DNA of 64,000 nt. It comes from Amoebophrya sp. A120 (Eukaryota; Sar; Dinophyceae; Syndiniales; Amoebophryaceae). The notes under the pieces were generated by a model. It saw only the letters and a list, made by a program, of their open reading frames with translations. It searched no databases and was not told the DNA's origin. Of this stretch, positions 11,401 to 22,394 are shown one piece after another. The stretch covers positions 9,873,570 through 9,937,569 of the forward strand of contig CAJINV010000004.1 in assembly GCA_905178155.1 (NCBI GenBank), read 5' to 3'. The translations under genes were made by a program, and so were the position numbers. The first letter of the stretch is position 1. The number at the start of each line of letters is the position of its first letter.

Positions 11401-13524
11401 GCAGTTCATAATTCCTACAAGGAGACGACCTTGCGTCAGTACGAAGACATGAACGAACGGCTGAAAAAGCCCCCGGCGTTCAGTAGAATGGATTATCCCA
11501 CAGAAAAAAGCTGGCAGGGCATATTTGTAATGCAAAAATAAGAATAAGTACACAGAAATGAAAAATCTATCATGGGCGGCCTCATAGCATGCTATTTAGG
11601 ATATGCAATAGTGCAAATTTTTTTGTCTATTTATTTTTGCATTACAAATATGACCTGCCAGTTTTTTTCTGTGTGATATGGATCAGGAGTTACTCGGAGG
11701 AGCGGGAGCGAGTACAAGAACTGGGGAGCCACGACCAAGTGCGGCAACAAAACAGACGAAGAGAAACAACACGACCTGCAGAGGAAGGGACCCTGCTCAT
11801 GCTGTGCGACAGATCAGTAGCAGTTCCTCTTTGTTCATCGGAGCACCATCGGCTTTTGGTTCATCTGGATTCTTCGTGGGACGTCTTCCGACACCGATGC
11901 AGCGAGGAAGAGCACTCGCGTCGAGTTCCTCATTTTCTAATAACGTGCTGCAGGAGCAGCCACAACCGATTTTTCACGACATACGGAGCAGCGGCCAGAG
12001 TATCATGTCAGCGCCCTCTTTATTTTCCGGTTCCTCAACCATCGATGATGAATGCTCTCAGACGAGCACCAACTCCGACTACAGGATGCTGGCCAACCAA
12101 CCGACTCCTGACCCTCAGCAGGAGAACATGAAAAAAACCCTCGCGGAGCGGCTGAGGCGGTTGCGCAAAAAGCAAAAACAGCTGCCAGCAACGCGGGGAT
12201 CGCAGCAATTTCAGTTCGAGGTCAAGCAGCTGCAGCGAGCGGCACTGCTCCGGCCGAGCGGGGGTTCTTCGGGTTGTACTACTAGGGATCTCGCCGGAAT
12301 GAAATCCCGGCAGCCGGAAGATGAGAGACAGGTGTTTGATAACTCCTTGTGTGGCGGGACTGCGAATGGAGGGATCATTCCAGGTCATAATTATCCGGGA
12401 ATGTTGCCGTACGCGCAGCAGCAAGCACTTGCTTTTTCGCAAGGTGGTTTCTACACGACCCCGGACGGTCGGATCATTTCCCCGGCCGAGGTGCAGCGAA
12501 TACAACAGATGGCGCGCGTCCAAGGCGGATTACTACAGCAGAGTGGCACAGGTGCCCAGCAATATTTCTTACCCGGCGGCGTACTAGGAGCTGCAACTTC
12601 GTCGACTACCTTCTCCAAGAACGCCAACAAAAAGCCGCTGACCGCGAAAGAAAAATCGTCCCAGATTTGGCACCGGAAAATGAAATTACGGCGGACCAAG
12701 ATCTACCAGTACCTGGCAGGCAAACCCGCGAGTCGCGAGGAAAAGCTGCAATTAGCGGACAACAAAAGTCAGAAGACCCGTCCGAAGCCGAAAAACTGCA
12801 CGAAGAAGCACCTACTGTACCACCCGCAACCCGCGTTGGATTTGATGCGGTATCAACTGCAAAAATGTCTGGGTCTGGAAGGATGCAACTTGTGATGCTG
12901 CATTTGGATGTCAAAAAAATCTGTATTGTATGAGCAGCAAAAGGATTCTAATTTTTCCTCCCGGAGAGGGCATTTGTCATGCGGAATAGGCATCAAGAAG
13001 ACCTCAGAAAATCTGTGATGCTAGGGCATGCATCACAGACTACATCATGGCTCATGCAAAACGTGCATGACAAGTCTCAGAATCTTCCAGACCCAGACAT
13101 ATTTGCAATGCATATGCGGAATCTCTGTGCAACAGCCAACCCGCTGGACGCGAGTTTGCTGGAACGCGCGGATGTCTGGGGGGAGCATGCGGACTGGGCG
13201 GCCGTAGAGGAGTGGGAACAGAGGCAGCAGGAGGTGGAGGAGAGCGGAGTATTGGACGACGGTCGTACTGTAGCTGTCAAGATGAACAACTACATGGCTC
13301 CTGCGAATAACGCTACGAACCATATAGAAGCTTTTGATGGGAAGCTGCAAATGCAAATCAGTCGCAACATGTTGGTGGAGCAACAGCGGTCCACCTCCTC
13401 CGTCGTCGCAACTTCCTCGCGGGTGGATCTTCGGCAGGAAAATGGGATGTCTCTCTGCTCGTCCCACTCCTCGTCGGAGGTCGGTGGGAGCGTCGGCTTT
13501 GAGAAAATGGACGTGGATTCGTAG
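8433..13524 (+). CDS. Unrecognised 1113-aa protein
   Basis: Not recognised. Exons 8433-10047, 11188-11264, 11416-11493, 11684-12850 and 13120-13524 sum to 3342 nt, a whole number of codons. The N-terminal ~150 residues are Ser/Ala/Pro-rich; a Lys-rich patch near residues 175-190 (GLKKKKKKTHW) could be a nuclear signal. The most protein-like part spans the middle introners: PYFDANKILRNAVGTWVS, then SYYWFPANSEQEMLECFELA and YEDMNERLKKPPAF. Later parts are Gln-rich with basic patches (RLRRLRKKQKQ), and the end is acidic and Ser-rich. Composition suggests an intracellular, possibly nuclear, partly disordered protein. Four introners interrupt it, so the coding frame is supported by the junctions rather than by homology. 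Confidence 0.8.
10101..10160. repeat. 30-bp tandem duplication
   Basis: Two adjacent copies of a 30-bp unit beginning CATGACACAGAAGTGCTGGA (10101-10130, 10131-10160). A third, partial copy begins at 10397. All lie inside introner 9. Confidence 0.9.
10470..11030. mobile_element. Nested element with GGCCACCTCGTACTT ends
   Basis: Inverted ends GGCCACCTCGTACTT (~10470) and AAGTACGAGGTGGCC (~11010-11025) enclose ~550 bp of AT-rich sequence with about ten degenerate copies of the palindrome AAGTCANNTGACTT. The ends differ from every introner family here, so I infer a different element inserted into introner 9. Target duplication is not clear. Confidence 0.65.
11265..11410. mobile_element. Introner 10, family B
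   Basis: 146 bp. Perfect repeats ATTCC / ATTCC. Starts TATCCTGTGCAAAAGTATCG; ends GATACTTTTGCAGTTCATA. Joins ILNS|YKETTLRQ. Confidence 0.93.
11494..11678. mobile_element. Introner 11, family J
   Basis: 185 bp. Perfect repeats TGGAT / TGGAT. Inverted ends TATCCCACAGAAAAAAGCTG and, complemented, TATCACACAGAAAAAAACTG; complementarity continues through ATTTGTAATGCAAAAATAA for over 40 bp. Joins FSRMD|QELLGG. Confidence 0.93.
12851..13114. mobile_element. Introner 12, family A
   Basis: 264 bp. Perfect repeats TGCGG / TGCGG. Starts TATCAACTGCAAAAATGTCT; ends CAGACATATTTGCAATGCATA. Joins LDLMR|NLCATANP. Confidence 0.93.
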
Positions 13525-14377
13525 GACCCACGGGATGAAGAATCTACGTCAAGAGTAAACTGTTAAAGCCAAAGGACCGACGTATCAAGAAGCCGATATC
13601 AATGAAACGTGCAACAGCTGCTGCCATGGACCCCGTTCTGAATTTTAGAAGGAAACAAGCGTAAACAATGGAGGAAGTTGTCTTTGAACGGAACAATCAC
13701 ACTGGATGAATTCTCGCACGGCATAGTCGCGAAGCCAAATCGTTTTTCCACCTGGTGATCGTGATCGAACAATTGCGAGGAATTAAGTACATTCACAATC
13801 GGCTGCGCTCAAGTTGTTACGAAAGGTCTCGGTGTAGTGCAAATGCTGCGACTGTGTCGACAAAAATAAGAAAAGGACGATCGCGATCAGAATCACAAAG
13901 TGGATCACAGCATGCGGTAAACCAAAATTAGCTTTCAAATCTCGTTCACCTTTTTGGTGGCAGCTCGGTCTTCAGATCCGAGAAGTTCAAGTTCTCGAGA
14001 AATCGATTAAGTACTTACCCAAAAAGATCTGGTCGGAGGAAATTGCAGTACCTGTTCGTGCGGATGGAAATGTTTTTGGTTTCGGAAAGTCTGAATCTGT
14101 ATCTGGTGTATGATGTTGCGCCTCTTTTTCTTCATCAGGTCCGGTTTGTCCGATTGGTTCTTTAGAAAGCAAATTGATGAGTACCTTCCCCACCTTGTGC
14201 TCGTTGGAGTTTGTGTCTGTCTCTTTCAAGAAATAAATACACACCGACCACACCATCACTGGTCGTGACGAGCAGTCAAAGGAAAATTTATCACGATATC
14301 GACGATCGTTGTTCTAAGAAAGAGGCCTTGCCGCCGCGTGACCTGTGCCAGGTAGTTCCTCGTCATAGCTGAGAAAG
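13525..14377. other. Intergenic region, no gene seen
   Basis: AT-rich with only short frames. A minus-strand frame at 13987-14259 (90 codons) has no recognisable content and is not called. Confidence 0.5.
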
Positions 14378-16930
14378 ATGTCTGTAACAGCGCCAACTCT
14401 ACTTTTTACAACGTCGTCTGCGGGAGCCGCTACGGCTCCCATAGACATGGCCGGCCAAGATGTGGAAATGGCGACGCCTGAAGAGAATAAACAAGTCCCG
14501 GCAGGAAAAAATGAAATCTCCAACCCGAACGCCACAATCCCCCTTTTCATTTCTGAATTCCACGACGAGGCTCTTCGCGGACTACACTTTGCCATGCGCA
14601 AGAAACGACTCAAATGCGACAACCCCATCCTCCTGGTTCACTTCGACTCGCACCCGGATTTGGCCGTGTCGCAGGATTTGACCGCGGACCTGTGTCGGAC
14701 GCCGGAGCAGCGGGAGATGGTGCACCGGAGAGCTGCTGCAGTTGGAGGAGGTCCAGATGGGGTGAATGAGCAGGATGACGCGACACTACCAGAGGAACAG
14801 CAAACTGACGTCCGCGATCTTTACACGGCCCTCCGCACGATTGAGGGCGGGATCGCCAGCTGGATCCTGCCCGCGGTCTTTGCCGGCATGATCGACGAAA
14901 TCTGGTGGTTGAAGCAGCCGTTCTGCCGACAGATTCCGGAGGGGATCTACCAGGGAAGGGTGGGTGGTGCGACGAAAAGCAGTGCGTCGTCGTGTGTCGG
15001 TCCTGAGACTCGTGAAGAAGATCATGATGGGAAAAGAACGGACGAAAAGCAGCAAGAAGTACTGAAAGTGGATGGAGATTTTGCTGATTTGTGGTACTAC
15101 GAAGGGGACGAGAAAGTCCAGAGACCAAAAGTACCGAAACCTGATTCTGAACCGTCTGTAGGAGTCGTACACGACATCAAAGACGAGGACACCCTCTCCG
15201 TTGACGCGAAACATTGGACGCTCGCTGTTCTGGAACGCCCGCAGGCAATTGCGCTCGCGGACCAACTGCAGCCTGCAGCTGTTGGGAGTGCTGACAAGCA
15301 GCCGCCGGTTCTTGTCAATCCTGCAGGAGAAATCCTAGCGAACGAAAATGCCGCAGAGTTACCTTCCGCCCCGGCCAGAAAGGAGTGGGCCCTGGACATC
15401 GACCTCGATTATTTCACGACCCGGAATCCCTTTACCATGGGGTTATCGGATGAATTAGTCCAAACGCTGCAAGACGCGATCGATATCTGGGAGCACGCGT
15501 ACCCGGAGAAAGACTTTCCGTTTGACACCACCTGGGCAGACGAGCTGGAGAACGAGAATTGGGAAAAATGCATGGAAATTCTGTTCCCGTACTTAGTTGA
15601 GCTCGAAACACAGCCACCCTTTTGCGCCGTACTGCCCGGCCTTTTCTTGTTCACAGATGGAGACCCTGGCAATAGTTCACCAGAACGCTTGCCGCGAAGC
15701 GACCTGGTTCGCCACGCCACCGCAATGAAAAACGCTTTGTTAGACTGGAAACGGCTCCGCCCCAGCACCGCAGAAATGGCGGTTTTGCTCGAAGCTGGAC
15801 ACATGCTCACACTGCCGCAGAACGTGCCATGTGATCGGCCTGGAGATCAAGGCAAAAACGAAGGGGATTTTTTTCGTCCGAAGGTAAAGGAAATCGAGGA
15901 TCTTTTGCGGAGCATCATGCTCTCTGGTGCGACGAAAATGGACAACCAAGGTCAAGACCAGCAACGAGCGGCTGGAGTTCCGTCGAGTGAAAAGCATCTT
16001 CCTGGTCTTCCTATTCCCAACGCAGTAGAACCTGCACCGCAAGAACTACTCGAAGATCACCCCATAATTTCGTCACCTCCAAGACTTCCGACAATCTTTT
16101 CCAGCGACACACCAAAGGACTACCAGACCTACTCGCATATTCGCACCACTCCCGTCGGGTTTCCAACGAAGCCGCAGCGGTTGTTGGCTGAGGCGAGGAA
16201 GTTAGGAACGCCGTCAAACCTGCAGCCGTATCCCTCGGTGATAACGATCGCACGGATATCAAATGCAAATATGTCTGGGTCTGGAAGATTCTGAGACCAC
16301 TTGTCATGCTAGTTTGGCATGACTCTAAACTCTGTATTGCGTGCCCGCGAAAAGGTGGTCTTGTCTGTCATGCAAAAACGTGGTTTCTCATGCGGAGTAC
16401 GCAACTCAGAAGCACCAAAAAACTTGTCATGCTGGGGAGTGCACCACAGTGTGCTCACTATTGCTTTCCTTGCATCACAGGTTTCCAGACCCAAACATTT
16501 TTGCAGTTGATAACGGAGCTGCTCCGACAACTTCCTGCCGATGCGAATCTCGGCGCAGCTGGAAACCGCAGTGATTGAAATGTTGGAGCGAGTATGAAAT
16601 GCAAAAATGTCTGGGTCTGGAAACTTGTGATGCTAAAATGTGCATGATGAAAACACTTCCGAATGCAGTCCGGCATGACAACTTCCCAAAACGCTTTCTC
16701 ATAGGCAATCCGCATGAGAAACTGCGATTTTGCATGACAAAAGAGGCTGCGACTTTTGTTCGTTATGCAATACAGATTTTCTAGGTATGGAGAGCTAGCA
16801 TTACAAGTCCCAACCTTCCAGACCCAGACACTTTTGCAATCCATAACGAGTGTATGGTGACGGTGGGGATAGTGTTGTCCCCGGCGGGGGCAAGAAAATT
16901 GAGCGGATGTATGCGGACGAGCTGCAGTAG
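14378..16930 (+). CDS. UPF0489 (C5orf22-like) family protein
   Basis: Exons 14378-16256, 16518-16592 and 16851-16930 total 2034 nt (677 aa plus stop). Family hallmarks in order: LFISEFHDEALRGLHFAMRK near residue 50, HFDSHPDL near residue 88, GGIASWILPAVFAGMIDEIWWL near residue 160, ALDIDLDYFTTRNPF near residue 337, and a C-terminal TIARSCSDNFLPMR segment completed only after introner 13 is removed. The HFDSHPD and DIDLDYF motifs place Asp and His residues as in arginase/deacetylase-like metal sites; that link is inference, since the family has no established biochemical role. Disordered insertions (near residues 115-140, 195-320 and 500-600) make it longer than animal homologues. It has no signal peptide, so is probably cytosolic or nuclear. 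Confidence 0.88.
16257..16512. mobile_element. Introner 13, family A
   Basis: 256 bp. Perfect repeats ACGGA / ACGGA. Starts TATCAAATGCAAATATGTCT; ends AACATTTTTGCAGTTGATA. Excision restores TIAR|SCSDNFLPMR, a conserved part of the UPF0489 family. Confidence 0.93.
16593..16845. mobile_element. Introner 14, family A
   Basis: 253 bp. Repeats GCGAG / ACGAG. Starts TATGAAATGCAAAAATGTCT; ends GACACTTTTGCAATCCATA. Joins IEMLER|VYGDGG; the exon between introners 13 and 14 is 75 nt. Confidence 0.9.
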
Positions 16931-17633
16931 AAGAATGTCAATGAATGTGCGTATGCTGCAACTGAATGTTGGAGGTTAAAGATGAAATAAAAGAAAAAGC
17001 GGAGATAATGAGAGACGTATCAATTTTGATCGTCGCCTTCTGTTGAGCTTGAGTCCGTCTTCATTTTCTGTTCAGAAATGCTTGAAGTTCGAGGAATCTT
17101 CCACAAGAATTTGCACTTCCTCCTGTTCCTCTGTTTACAGGTAAAAGTTCCCCTCAAAGTTGAATTGCAACAAGATGAAGATCAGCCCCGCTCCTGTTTC
17201 ACAGGTCAAAATGAAGAAAGTGCAACGCACGATCTAAATGGGATATGTGGTTGATCTTTGACGGAGGTCCTTTACGCCACGGAGAAAAAAGTGAGCTGTG
17301 ATCATGTCGAATTTCTTGATCCTTCATGCTGGTTTTTCATTTTCGTACTGAAACTGCTTTCATTTTTGCGAATTACGATTCACAGCACCACCAGGTCAGT
17401 TCAGGTTTTCTATGAGCATGAAGACTTTGCGATTTCGTTCTTGGCTTGTTAAGAAAAAGCCCCATTATGTTTATGCGACCTCGTTAAGGTTATTACCAGT
17501 CCTGTCCATGGATGTGCTGTAGTTGCAATAAATGCGAACTCGACGATAAAGGTACGAATTTGCAGTGAACATCACGCCTGAGAATTGTACGACAGAACAT
17601 CATTTCTAAAGCCAACACCTCCTCCTAGCCAAC
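16931..17633. other. Intergenic region, no gene seen
   Basis: AT-rich, short frames only. The last bases before the LTV1 start contain a pyrimidine-rich tract ending cctcctcctag (17619-17629), compatible with a splice or trans-splice acceptor. Confidence 0.5.
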
Positions 17634-20600
17634 ATGCCGGGCAAGAACACCGTCGACCGCAAGAAGAAGCGGGAGAACGTCCGCCATTTCCGGGTGGTGC
17701 AGAAACCCATTCTGGATGACAACGACGAGCAGAAGAATTACCTCGAGCCGTACCTCCCGATCAACGTGCGGAAAAACAAAAAACTAGACGAAGAAGAGGA
17801 GGAAAAACTTTTGTACAAGCCAATCAAAGGAGTCGATCTCGATGCGAAAAAGATTTTCGGTCTGGAGCAAGAGGACTGCTCCGAGGAGGAAAACGAGGAT
17901 GACGAACAACACCAGCCGAAAAACAAGCGGCTGAATCAGGTTTTCAACAGCAAAACCGAAGGCTACATCCGCGGCGCAGACTACGATTCCGATGAGGAAT
18001 TGCTAAATGAGGAAGTTGCGGAGGAGGAAACCTACTTTCCCAACGATGGGTACGACTACAACCAGCACTTGCGGGTCATGGACGAGCGGTTCGTGCAGAA
18101 GGCGGAGCAGCCGGTGACCACCCGCGCGGAGAAAATCGCGAGCAAGGTGAGTGCCAATTTGCCGGTGCAGTTGGTGCAGACCATGGAGGGCATGAAGGCG
18201 CCCATCGAAGAGGTGAAGCAGAAGTTGCAAAAGTCGGACAAGATCGACATTATGGAATTGCGAGACGCCGATACCGGCGAAACCGCGGGGACTGTCCAGG
18301 AACTGACAAAGCCCGTGACGTTTCGGGACGAATTCGATTCGAGGGTTGCCGCGGCGGAAGAGGTATAGAAGATACATGAGATACAACATCTGAAATCAGT
18401 TTTGATTTTTCGCTTTGTCCACTTTCACTTTCTCCTTTACCTTTTTGGAGCGCCAGCATAACCAAGACAATATTGAAGGTCCTCGTAATTGCCATGAGCA
18501 GAAATAATTATCGTGACGTTCTGTATCTGTTCCCAAACGACGTATCCTCAGCTTCCCGCCGACGTCCTAGAGGCTCTGGAGATGGACTACGAGGAAATTC
18601 TATCAAATGTAAAAATGTCTGGGTCTGGAAGAATGCAAGATTTGTCATGCATATTTTTCATCACCCATGATGCCTGTAATGCTTGGCCTAGCATCGCAGA
18701 CTTTTAGAGGGTTTCCTGATGCACCTTCCGCATGAGAAATGCCCTGTCCGTGTAGCAAAATCTGTGCCCCTCTTGCTGGTCATGCTATACAAAACTTTTT
18801 TAGAGTCCAAAAACAGCATGACAAGTTGCAATCTTCCAGACCCAGACATTTTTGCAGTTCATAAATTCCCGAAGAAGCCGAGGGAGACGCTTTCCAGGAG
18901 TGGGACGACTTTTTCCACGTGGCCGGCGGCGTGGAGGACAAGCTGACCCAGCTGTGGGGCCAGGAGGGCGCGGAATTCGCGAAAATGGAGCGCGTGCGTC
19001 GGGGGGTCGGGATTTTGAATCTGCGTGCGGGGGAAAGTTTGTTCGGAAATACTAACAAAACGAGTTGTGCTGACGGCGAGCAGTCCGACGAGGAGGAGTC
19101 GGATAATTCTGACGAAGACGACTCCGACTCCGACGGAACTTCCGATGAAGCCGACCAGGACGAAGATGCAGAAGAAGACCTCGACCCGGAACTTGCGAAG
19201 CTCTACGCCGACGTGGACAAGCTGGATGACCAGCGACTCACGGCGAAGGAAACGCTGACAGAATTCCGCTTGCGGCAGATGCTCGAGGAGGGCTACGACG
19301 ACACGAATCTCGGCGAATTGGACCCGGAGGAGGTGTATGCACTGCAAAAATGTCTGGGTCTGGAAGGTTGATGGAACTTATCATGCTAAATCTGAAGCAT
19401 ACAAACATCTGTGTTGCATGATTCCCAAACGCTGCCCAATTTTGATCAAGTTGAGAGGCAGTTTCTCATGCAGGACAGGCATGATAGGGATCTCACGGAA
19501 TCTCATGCTAGGTCCTCCATTACAGATCATATGGGTCATGGAAAGCCTGCATGACAAGTCTAGCATCTCACGGAATCTGTCATGCTAGGTCCTCCATTAC
19601 AGATCATATGGGTCATGGAAAACCTGCATGACAAGTCTAGCAAAGTTCCAGACCCAGACATACTTGCATTTGATAAGGTGAATGGGGAGAAGGAGATGGA
19701 GGAATTCGACGACATTTTGGATGAGTATTTGGAGGAAAATATCCTGAGTAAAAACGTACCCACACCATAGTCAAGATGGGGAATCGGCTAGACAAATCCA
19801 CAAGCTTTGGCTGTTTTGCATGACAAATTTGGATTCGTAGTGTGATCCTGTTTCGCTAGCTCAGAAGCATTACAGATCTAGCCTACCATACTGATTCTAG
19901 CATCACAAATTCCAAAACACGAATAGAAAATGCTTCTCATAGGGCTCCGCATGAGAAACTTTTTTGGCATGCAGAATTGCGTGACAACTCTGGGGTGGGT
20001 ACGTTTTTACATAGGATAGAAAAAGCGACCGTGAAGCGGTTCTGGCAGCAGGAGATGCTGACGCTAAACCCCGGGAAGAAAAACAACTCCGCCAACAACC
20101 AATTTAGGGCCATGGTGGCCGGCACGAGCGACGACTGCTGTATAAGAACTACTGGTGCTGGTGTTCACGATGTTCTTGATGAAATAGACCCAGCAGGAGC
20201 CGAAGTAGACCAGATGAACCTAGTTCCTGCTGTATTGTGAGGAAAAATGTCCCCACCCCATAGTCGAGATGGGAAGTCTGCAACACAAACCCGGAAGTTT
20301 TGGGAGTCACGCATGACAAGTTGCCCTCTGTATTGTAGTGCAGTTTCGCAAGGACATCCGCATCACAAAGCCAGCTTCTCATCCTATTTGCAGCATCACA
20401 AATTCCAAAACACGACTGGAAATGGCTCTCATGGGGATGCGCATTACAAGTCTTCCTGTCTTCGCATATCTGCATTACAACTCTGGGGTGGGGACGTTTT
20501 TACTCAGGATATGCTGCGCCGGGCGGGAAGTTTGACATTGACCAAAGCACCGGCCGTATCCTCTGCAAAAGTATCGTACTCGTACTAATTGCGTTTATGC

Positions 20601-21653
20601 ATTACAAATTTTTTCGTGAAGGCAAATCCGCATTACAAATCCAATTTGTAATCCTAAGTGACTTTGTAATGCAATTTATACTAGTACGATAGGATACTTT
20701 TGCAGTTCATAGGCCGACGGGTGATCATGAAGGAGCAGTTTTCGCTAGAAGACCCATTGGAGAAAGGCTTCCGAGATTCGAAGAAATCCAAGCGCATGAA
20801 AACGGTGGAGGGGAAGACCAGGCTCGGGCCAGGATTATTGGACTGTGTAGAGGACTATGAGGAAGCTGGGAGGGTAAGTAAAACTGATGTGGTCGTTGTT
20901 GAGCAGGAGGACAAAAACGCAGCATCTGCTTCGTCTGACACCGAAGAGGCTGATGTTCCTGCGACGGAACATAGGCCAGACGCGTTGACAGAGAACCAAG
21001 GCCAAGAACACGATCACCAGTGCTCCTTCTACGAGAAGCCGACAAAGGACATTATTCTCGCGCGGGTAGAGAAGATGGCGATGGAGGAAAAGGACGAGCC
21101 CGAGACGGAGGACGAAACAAACAAAAAAGTTCTCAAGCTTCTCGGGTACAAGGAAAAAACCGGTGTGGAATTCGATTGCGAAACGATTTTATCCACGCGG
21201 TCAAACCTCTCCAACCACCCGGGGAAAATTCTGGTTCAGTCGAGTAAGGCGAAAAAGAAACAGGCGAAAAAGAACGGGTTGCTGAGTGCAAGTGGGGCGG
21301 GTGGAGGTGGTGGTTCTCTTTTGGGCGACATTGCTGAGGAGGACGAGGAACAGACGACAGATGATGAGGAGGACGAGGACTCAGACGCGGATAGCAACGC
21401 AGGAGACAACTCGTCCGATGCAGAGGAGGACGAGGAATTGCAGATTGTGGAGATTCCCGACAGAAAGAAAGGCGAGACGAAGGAGGAGAAGAAAGCGAGA
21501 AAACAAGCCGTGAAGCAAGCGCGGAAATTGTGTCGACAAACGAAAAAGGAAAACACGGCTCTGTTTGCGCAGGAGGCGGCGAAACGGAAAAGAGAGAAAA
21601 AAACTGCGACAACCGGAGATGTGCGCCAGGGAGCGAGGGTCTTTGCGATTTAA
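17634..21653 (+). CDS. LTV1: LTV1, 40S ribosome biogenesis factor
   Basis: LTV1 is a conserved assembly factor of the small ribosomal subunit acting in nucleolus and cytoplasm. Exons 17634-18362, 18552-18600, 18869-19335, 19681-19739, 20024-20232, 20517-20556 and 20717-21653 total 2490 nt (829 aa plus stop). Supporting features: basic start (MPGKNTVDRKKKRENVRHF), the family motif YFPNDGYDYNQHLRVMDER, LPADVLEALEMDYEEI after the GT-AG intron, FDDILDEYLEE, the C-terminal DCETILSTRSNLSNHPGKI, and a basic tail (KEEKKARKQAVKQARKLCRQ). It is longer than the yeast or human protein because of acidic insertions. One canonical intron and five introners interrupt it; exons between introners are as short as 40 and 59 nt. 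Confidence 0.93.
18363..18551 (+). other. Canonical GT-AG intron (LTV1)
   Basis: 189 bp, GTATAG...CCTCAG. It lacks terminal inverted repeats and flanking direct repeats. Joins AAAEE|LPADVLEAL. Confidence 0.9.
18601..18863. mobile_element. Introner 15, family A
   Basis: 263 bp. Perfect repeats AATTC / AATTC. Starts TATCAAATGTAAAAATGTCT; ends GACATTTTTGCAGTTCATA. Joins DYEEI|PEEAEGD. Confidence 0.93.
19336..19675. mobile_element. Introner 16, family A with internal duplication
   Basis: 340 bp. Perfect repeats AGGTG / AGGTG. Starts TATGCACTGCAAAAATGTCT; ends GACATACTTGCATTTGATA. The extra length over the ~263-bp family norm is a tandem duplication (19490-19564 and 19565-19641). Joins DPEEV|NGEKEMEEF. 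Confidence 0.93.
19490..19641. repeat. 75/77-bp tandem duplication in introner 16
   Basis: Two adjacent copies, both beginning ATCTCACGGAATCT and ending GACAAGTCTAGC; the second has two extra bases and one substitution. The near-identity indicates a recent event after insertion. Confidence 0.92.
19740..20018. mobile_element. Introner 17, family D
   Basis: 279 bp. Perfect repeats GAAAA / GAAAA. Inverted ends TATCCTGAGTAAAAACGTAC and GTACGTTTTTACATAGGATA, extending through CCCACACCATAGT / ACTCTGGGGTGGG. Joins EYLEE|KATVKRFW. Confidence 0.92.
20233..20511. mobile_element. Introner 18, family D
   Basis: 279 bp, the same length as introner 17 and 214 bp from it. Perfect repeats TGCTG / TGCTG. 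Starts TATTGTGAGGAAAAATGTCC; ends GACGTTTTTACTCAGGATA. Joins NLVPA|APGGKFD. Confidence 0.92.
20557..20711. mobile_element. Introner 19, family B
   Basis: 155 bp. Perfect repeats GGCCG / GGCCG. Starts TATCCTCTGCAAAAGTATCG; ends GATACTTTTGCAGTTCATA. Joins QSTGR|RVIMKEQ; the preceding exon is only 40 nt. Confidence 0.93.
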
Positions 21654-22394
21654 GAAGGCTCTTCTTCGGAGAAGTATGATTCGGGCGAATATAGTGCCTC
21701 TGCTCTTCTCCGAGTCCATCGTGAATACGCGCTTTCTTGTTGCTTGTCCGACAGTTATAATGCGAGCGGTTCATCTGACATTGACGCACTGAAAATGCAA
21801 GAGTATCTCTCAGTAGTACAGGAGCGCACATGTGCGCGTTTTTGTTGCAGCAGTTTGCAATGTACTGGCTAATTCTCTCGAAGGTGCGCGATTGTGTGAT
21901 GTTCAGTAGTGTGCTGTAACTGTAAGTAAGTACTATGTCTATGGCCAGTAGGCCTAGGCTGACAAAAATCAAAATGATTGTCCTGGTCGTCTCTCCGCCC
22001 AGTCTGTATCGTTCGTGCAGAGAGTAGCTGTAATACAGAGAGTTGCAACTACACATTCGATTTCGAGTTCTACAACCAGAGCAGTGCTGAGAGGTCTAGT
22101 CCGTCTTACTCGTGGTCTGGTCGTCATTCATCTTCTCTTTTCCTCTCCTTCGTCCAAAATGTCGTGTCGAACTCGAGTAAATCGAACTGTGCTTAAATTG
22201 TGTGTTGATCATCATCATTCGAGCAGGAAAACAGGAAAACAACTTCTATTGCAGTTTCTTTTTCGGAGACGATAAAGATTTGTTTCAGTACATTATTCGG
22301 AAGTGACAGTTGTTTCTACTCGTAGTTTCTCTTTCTTGTGTATGATTTTGTTTCGAATAATTCGAACCAGAGCAAGACCACATCTTCTACGAAG
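21654..22394. other. Intergenic region, no gene seen
   Basis: Short frames on both strands. A long minus-strand frame (21133-22056) overlaps the LTV1 coding end and is a shadow. An in-frame ATG at 22338 lies upstream of the next gene, but 22395 (tacgaagATGGCC) is the better start, because the intervening residues look like translated leader. Confidence 0.5.

Noticed and set aside
21133-22056. 307-codon minus-strand frame
   Set aside because: Its conserved-looking half is the antisense of LTV1 codons; the rest is low-complexity.
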